DNA of 64,000 bases from Dasypus novemcinctus (taxonomy: Eukaryota > Chordata > Mammalia > Cingulata > Dasypodidae), in the NCBI RefSeq assembly GCF_030445035.2, contig NC_080704.1, positions 25,090,499 to 25,154,498 on the forward strand, written 5' to 3'. Below the pieces are notes generated by a model. The model saw only the letters and a program-made list of their open reading frames with translations. It ran no database searches and had not been told where the DNA came from. Made by a program: the position numbers and the translations under genes. This document shows positions 59,301-64,000 of the stretch, one piece after another; the stretch's first letter is position 1, and the number at the start of each line of letters is the position of its first letter.

Positions 59301-59940
59301 ATGTGCAAATATGGCCCAAATTCCTATCTTCTATAGGAATCTGAAAAAAAGAATGTGGCCTCTAACCTACCACTAAGTCTGTGGGGATGGTTTCTCTTCA
59401 CCAGCATAGCAGTTCCCAGAAGCCATGGGAAAGGCTTGAAAACAAATAATAACAATGATAAAAATCCTTTCGCTCTCATTGATAGAAACCTTTTCACCAA
59501 ATAGATGTAGTAGAAGCTGTCTCTTTCTTCCTACTGAATCGATATGTGAATCACAGTGTTCTCAGGCAAGACATGGAACTAAATACACGCCTTCCTTGCC
59601 TCCATTACTAACATTATTTCCCCCAGAATATGTCACAAGCCATATACATACATCTTGCTTTCAGTAACGGCACTTTTTCATATATATAAATTTTAAAAAG
59701 GGATATTGTGGGTGTGTATTTTACACATATATATGCATATGTATATGTATCCACCCAACTAATATAAGAAGCATAGAAGGGGCAAAAATGGTTCAATATT
59801 TTTTTATTATGGTCAACCCTCTCTTGCACACAAGACTTTGTATAATAAAATTTTCTGATAGTCTAGATTTAGTAATTAGCAGTTATTCTTGTCAGTTAAG
59901 TTGAAATGACCCATTTGTGAACTTTTCTACGTCTTGGAAT
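59301..59940. other. Non-coding stretch, nothing assigned
   Basis: AT-rich with a TA/CA-rich patch at 59722-59748. No gene. Confidence 0.35.
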
Positions 59941-60000
59941 GTCTGATTCCAGTGATTCTGAAACCTATCAGATCATCAGAAGTACTTGAAGAGCTAAACC

Positions 60001-60236
60001 ACGGTTTCCCCACCTCCCTCTATAGACATTTGGGGCCAGATAATTCTTTGTTGTGGAGGTGGGGGGCCTGTCCTGTGCATTGTAGGAAGTATCACAGCAT
60101 TCCTGGCCTCTAGCCAGGAGCTATCAGTAGCACCCCTTCCCTCCCAGCGGTGTCAAGCAAAACTGTCTCCAGACATTGCTAAATATACCCTAGCAGGCAA
60201 AATTGCATCCCCCCACACCCGGTTGAGAACCACTGA
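60001..60236 (-). mobile_element. MER20 hAT element (antisense) with TSD
   Basis: Antisense MER20: 'agataattctttgttgtgga', 'tcctgtgcattgtaggaag', 'cattcctggcctctagcc', 'ctccagacattgctaaat' and 'ggttgagaaccactg'. Duplications GCTAAACC (59993-60000) and GTTAAACC (60237-60244) match at 7 of 8 bases. Confidence 0.85.
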
Positions 60237-60306
60237 GTTAAACCAAGGAGATAGGCTCTCAGGGATTCTGCCTTCAGTAGGCCTGGAAATAGCTGCTTTA
60301 AAACAG

Positions 60307-60338
<32 letters not shown>
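60307..60338. repeat. Homopolymer of 32 C
   Basis: An uninterrupted run of 32 C on the plus strand. The opposite strand is a G32 that could form quadruplex DNA. Its exact length may be an assembly estimate. Confidence 0.85.
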
Positions 60339-60339
<1 letters not shown>

Positions 60340-60345
60340 CCACCA

Positions 60346-61004
60346 AGTAAGTGTGGTAATCAGCCAGAATCGAGAACCACTGCGGAGTTTCTTCTCCCTG
60401 GTGATGACAACACGTTCCTCATTCTGAGGTGCTGGCAAAGATCCAGTTTTCAATTAACTGAAAGTGGAGTGTCAGAAAAATAGACGTTCTGAGGAAAACG
60501 AGCTATTGCCATTTCCCTTTCGCTTGTTCCTCTCCCTGAGGTGAGAGACACTGACTCTGACACAGCCAAAGGGTCAAGTGACAAAGATCAGAAGCAGCCT
60601 CACCTCCCCCGTGATGGGAAGAAATAAATGAAAATGGAAGCTTGTGCTTTTGTCAGCCCACGGGTACCTGGGCACTGGGATACCAGAGGGGAATCCTGGG
60701 ACTTCTGCAGTCAAGGCAGCACTAAGAATAAATGCTCAGCGTCACAGAGATGGACTTTAGTGCAGTCTCCGAGAAAGTGAGCAATCAACTGGCCATCGGG
60801 TTAAGACGCCAAAAGGAGAATGACAGCTCAGATGACATGGGTCTGGCTTTTGACCCTTTAACCACTCATTTAGGTGAGGCTGTTTTGAAGACCTTCTTTC
60901 TACCCTTGCAGGACCTTCAAACGTGACCCGATGTAGAACGGCCACTTCTTTTCCATCTCCCAAAGCAGCTGATCAGAAATTGCATTATGCAAATGCAGGA
61001 CACT
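60346..61004. other. Non-coding stretch, nothing assigned
   Basis: No gene and no named repeat. Confidence 0.35.
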
Positions 61005-61480
61005 GTGTCAGTCAGGGTTCTTCAGAGAAACAGAACTAGCAGGATATATGTTTATGTGTGTGTTTAAAGAGGTTTAATGGAAAAGAGATTTCTTTCAAGG
61101 ATTTGGCTCATATGATCCCGGGGGGCTGGCAAGTCCCAAATTCGTAAGGCAGGCCTGCAGGCTGGACATTTTGGTAGGAATGATGTTGTAGTCTGGGGTG
61201 TGAAATCCACAGGGGAGGCCAGCAGGCTGGAAACTCAGCGAGGAGTGGTCTTGCGGCAGAATTTCTGCTTTTTCTGGAAACCTCAGTTCTTTGTTTTGAG
61301 GCTTCAACTGACTGGATGAGGTCTACCCACATAATCGATTGTAGTTTCCTTTCATTAACACTAAACGATTGTAGATGCTAATCATATCTACAGAATACTT
61401 CCATGCCTGGGCCAGCGTTGTCCATATTTCTGGACACCAGGACCTAGCCAAGTTGACACGCAAAATTAACCGTCACAGAT
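61005..61480. mobile_element. Ancient interspersed repeat (same type as 18425-18990)
   Basis: 'gtcagggttcttcagagaaa', 'cagaactagcaggatatatg', 'gatttggctcatatgatc' and the end 'aagttgacacgcaaaattaa' belong to a very common mammalian repeat. I cannot name its class with confidence. Confidence 0.5.
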
Positions 61481-61509
61481 TATACATCTAGATCATTGTT
61501 ATGTACAAG

Positions 61510-61608
61510 TCCTTTCTCTTTTTTCTTTTCCTTCTCTTCTCCCCTCCCTTCATTCCCTTCCCCTCCCCTCCTCTTGTCTTCTCTCCTCTCCTCTCTTCTT
61601 CTCTTTTA
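61510..61608. repeat. Pyrimidine-rich tract
   Basis: Nearly pure C/T (TCTTT, CCTCTC and CCCTTCC units) over about 100 bases. Confidence 0.75.
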
Positions 61609-62645
61609 AAATGGCAGATGATAGTTACTTATGTTTAGGTCGAACCATATGAAATTGCCTTTTATACATAAAAAGAAAGAATATTGGTAATTTCCTATAG
61701 CTCACCCTAACCTTTCCAATAAAAATCTGTCTCTTCCCACCCTCTTCTCTGTCTGTCTCTCTCTATTTTCCTGCCTTTGCAAGCACACGCATATTACCCG
61801 GAACACCAACTGTGAAAGTCAATAGGTGTTACTGGGAACAATTTTTTTTAAAAAAGAAAAGGTTTCCAAAAGTCAGTAACTTAATTTGAAAACCCATTGA
61901 TGTATTTTGTGTATTTGGTGAGGAGGTCATGTGGTCTATGTGAAATTCTTGATCCTATCAAATGGACCAGTTCAGATGAGATGTTAGTTTGTGTCACCCT
62001 TCCTGCATTCGAATAGTGGTGTTTTTTTTTTTTCTTTATTTGGTCTCTAGGATTTAAAGGGTTTTTTCCAGGTGTGGGGATGCAGTATTAGAGGGACTTT
62101 AAGACCTTGGGGGTAAAAAGCTCCACATATGTACTGACCAATAATGCAAACCTGAATGAACAAGATCTGTTGTCCTGTACCACCAATGATCCAATTTCCT
62201 GGTATCCAGTTTCCCACCGAAGCATGCCTACTGGATTAGAGCTCAGCTTGTGGAGGATCTTTGTGAGTTTCTATAATTGGACCTTGTTGACTGTCCTTCC
62301 CCACCTTGCTAACCCCAAGTCTTTTTCTTGGATCTCAAATAGAATCTGTCATCTTCTCATGGATATTACACCTCAAGTTACAACACCTTTGTTCCTGTGT
62401 GCATAACATGCTCTCTCTCCTCTCTTCCCCTCCCCCCCTCCCGTCCCCATCTCCATCTCTGTATTCCTTATACACATGTGTGCATGGGTTTGCACATGGC
62501 TCACATAATAATATTTTTTGTAACTTATATTTCAAATATTATGGGTTTCTTTTGCAGTGATTTGTACAATGCAGGAAAGAAGAGAGAAGAAAATTATAAT
62601 CACTGCTACTCCAAAATAAATACTGTTAACTTTCAGTGCATGTCC
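61609..62645. other. Non-coding stretch, nothing assigned
   Basis: Short CT-rich patches near 61735-61770 and 62405-62460. No gene. Confidence 0.35.
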
Positions 62646-62649
62646 TTAT

Positions 62650-63110
62650 AATGTTTTAATGTATAAGTATAGCATCGGGATCATACTGTATAAAATATTA
62701 CACCATGATGTATTCACTTAAAATTATCTTTAGAGCATGTTCCCATCACTTAATATTCTTTGAAAAGATGCTTTTGAATATATGTGTGATATTCCACAGT
62801 ACATATGTATAGATGTATACATATATGCTCACACATGTATACCATAATGATTTATCTGCTCCAGTATTATTAATCACATGTTTGTAAATTATAAAATAAT
62901 GTAGCTATGAATTTCTTCTAATACATCTTTTATTATATTTCTCACCATCTTATTAGAATACATTTCTAGAAATTATAGTATTGGGTTAGAGGCTATGACC
63001 TTTCTCAAAGCTCTGGCTGTATATTTCCAAATTATTTTCTAGAAAGTGCTTCCCCACAGTACTTATTTCTCTGGGTTTTCTCCAGTTTAATTGGGATAAA
63101 ATAATAACTT
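62650..63110 (-). mobile_element. Old L1 3' UTR-like fragment (antisense)
   Basis: 'acatttctagaaattatagt', 'attgggttagaggctatgac' and 'tttccaaattattttctaga' follow the antisense L1 3' UTR order, diverged. Confidence 0.45.
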
Positions 63111-63129
63111 ACTTAATTTGTATTTCTTG

Positions 63130-63995
63130 TGTAAATTGTCCATGTCTGGACTTTATCCTAAGAGCAATGGGAAGACACTCAAGATTTTTGACTAGGGAAG
63201 TGACAAAGTTAAATTATTCTTTTCAAAATTTCATTCTGGTAATAGTGAGTAGAATGGACAAGACTGAAAAACAGGAAAATGAATTAGGCTGTTAGTAATC
63301 CTGGTAAGAAATAATGGTGACATGCCTTGGGGTGATGGCAGTGGGACTGGAGAAAACTGGATTGATCCAAGAGATGTTTCGGAGGTAAAATAGGGGATTT
63401 ATTGGGCATGGGTGGCCATCTCAACCCCACCACTATTGGCATCTGATGCTGGATGCTTCTTTGTTCAGGGAGACTGTCTTATGCATTTTAGGATATTTAG
63501 CAGCATCCATGGCCTCTACCCATTAGCTGCAGGTAGCAAACCACCCCCCACCCCAGTTGTGACAATGAGAAATGCCTGCAGACACTACCAAATGTCCCCT
63601 GAGACATTGAGAACCACTGACTAGTCAATGGTGACTTCCAGAATTTGGGTTTGGGTAATCCTGAAAGGGAACATGGGAGAAAGATATTTCAGTGGTGAGG
63701 GAAGGAATGATGACCATTCAGTTTTGAATATGTTGATTTAAATTAATTGTGGGCACAATTGTAGTAAGCAATTATATTAGTTCGGCTCAAAGATCTGGCC
63801 TGGAGATACATATTTGTGTCATGAGCATGTAAATGACCAACAAAGAGAATGAGTATAGTGAGAATGAAAGCGGGCTTGAGATAGAAAGAACACTGAGGGT
63901 ATCAGTATTTAACAAGGAAGAGGAGTTCACAAAAAGTAACACAGAAAGAATTAATAGAGGTAGAAGGAAACCAAGAAGACTATGGCATCAAGGAG
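63130..63995 (-). mobile_element. L2 (LINE2) fragment (antisense), split by MER20
   Basis: Antisense L2 phrases: 'atcctaagagcaatgggaag', 'actagggaagtgacaaagtt', 'gatggcagtgggactggag', 'agttttgaatatgttgattt' and 'ggcctggagatacatatttg'. It is the inverse of text in the long L2 at 50.6-53.5 kb and runs towards the window edge. Confidence 0.7.
63412..63623 (-). mobile_element. MER20 hAT element nested in L2 (antisense)
   Basis: 'ggatatttagcagcatccat', 'ggcctctacccattagctgc', 'agttgtgacaatgagaaatg', 'aaatgtcccctgagacatt' and 'gagaaccactga'. The fifth MER20 of the window. Confidence 0.85.
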
Positions 63996-64000
63996 AGCCA

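Larger units (their letters stand above)
59945..60345. mobile_element. MER5A-like element split by MER20
   Basis: Outside the MER20 (60001-60236) the flanks show 'tgattctgaaacctatcaga' and 'agtaggcctggaaatagctg', which could be two parts of a MER5-type element. The assignment is tentative. A poly-C tract lies at 60307-60338. Confidence 0.35.

Noticed and set aside
60223..60483. Proline-rich open frame
   Set aside because: The prolines come from the 32-C tract and the rest is MER20 sequence.

Overview
This is mammalian intergenic DNA, AT-rich and dominated by transposable elements, with no bacterial-style gene layout. The best match is a xenarthran, very probably an armadillo of the genus Dasypus. 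It holds several DAS-SINEs, the tRNA-Ala-derived SINEs described from the nine-banded armadillo: three long chimeric copies on the minus strand (7.49-7.89, 7.90-8.26 and 19.17-19.54 kb) and two simple tRNA-Ala-like monomers on the plus strand (26.7 and 53.85 kb). It also holds at least eight copies of young-looking L1 3' ends, some carrying a G-rich tract.

The only recognisable protein-gene sequence is an intronless copy of the E3 ubiquitin ligase Hakai (CBLL1) at about 1.80-3.21 kb, plus strand. Residues I recall as typical of the X-linked retrogene CBLL2 (ZNF645) suggest it is that ortholog, so an X-chromosome location is possible. Its RING and C2H2-like zinc-finger part is open (1944-2453). 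The proline-rich C-terminal part is broken by frameshifts and stops, so the copy looks like a decaying pseudogene or a truncated gene.

Layout. 0-1.5 kb: nothing assigned. 1.56-3.5 kb: CBLL2-like retrocopy with a CpG-rich upstream segment. 3.6-6.3 kb: nothing assigned. 6.3-14.9 kb: L1, DAS, L2, MER5A-like and LTR fragments, with L1 3' ends at 9.77 and 14.27 kb. 16.4-20.9 kb: old minus-strand L1/HAL1 remnants interrupted by a hAT-like element and a DAS-SINE. 21.7-26.8 kb: MIR, L2, MER5A, a palindromic DNA element and a DAS monomer. 28.2-28.6 kb: solo retroviral-type LTR. 29-43 kb: sparse ancient MIR, MER20, MER5A and LTR relics. 43.52-49.78 kb: one minus-strand L1 with both ends and a target-site duplication, most of ORF2 missing, and two younger L1 3' ends nested in it. 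50.6-53.5 kb: a long L2 with L1 and MER20 insertions. 53.8-64 kb: DAS monomer, L1, MER20, L2 and LTR-like pieces, a 32-C tract and an antisense L2 at the right edge.

I found no evidence of a new functional system. The strongest results are the CBLL2 decay, the nested-insertion chronology read from target-site duplications, the L1 lacking most of ORF2, its tandem 5' and 3' UTR units, and the stacked DAS-SINEs. All family names come from pattern recognition and memory; no database search was run.
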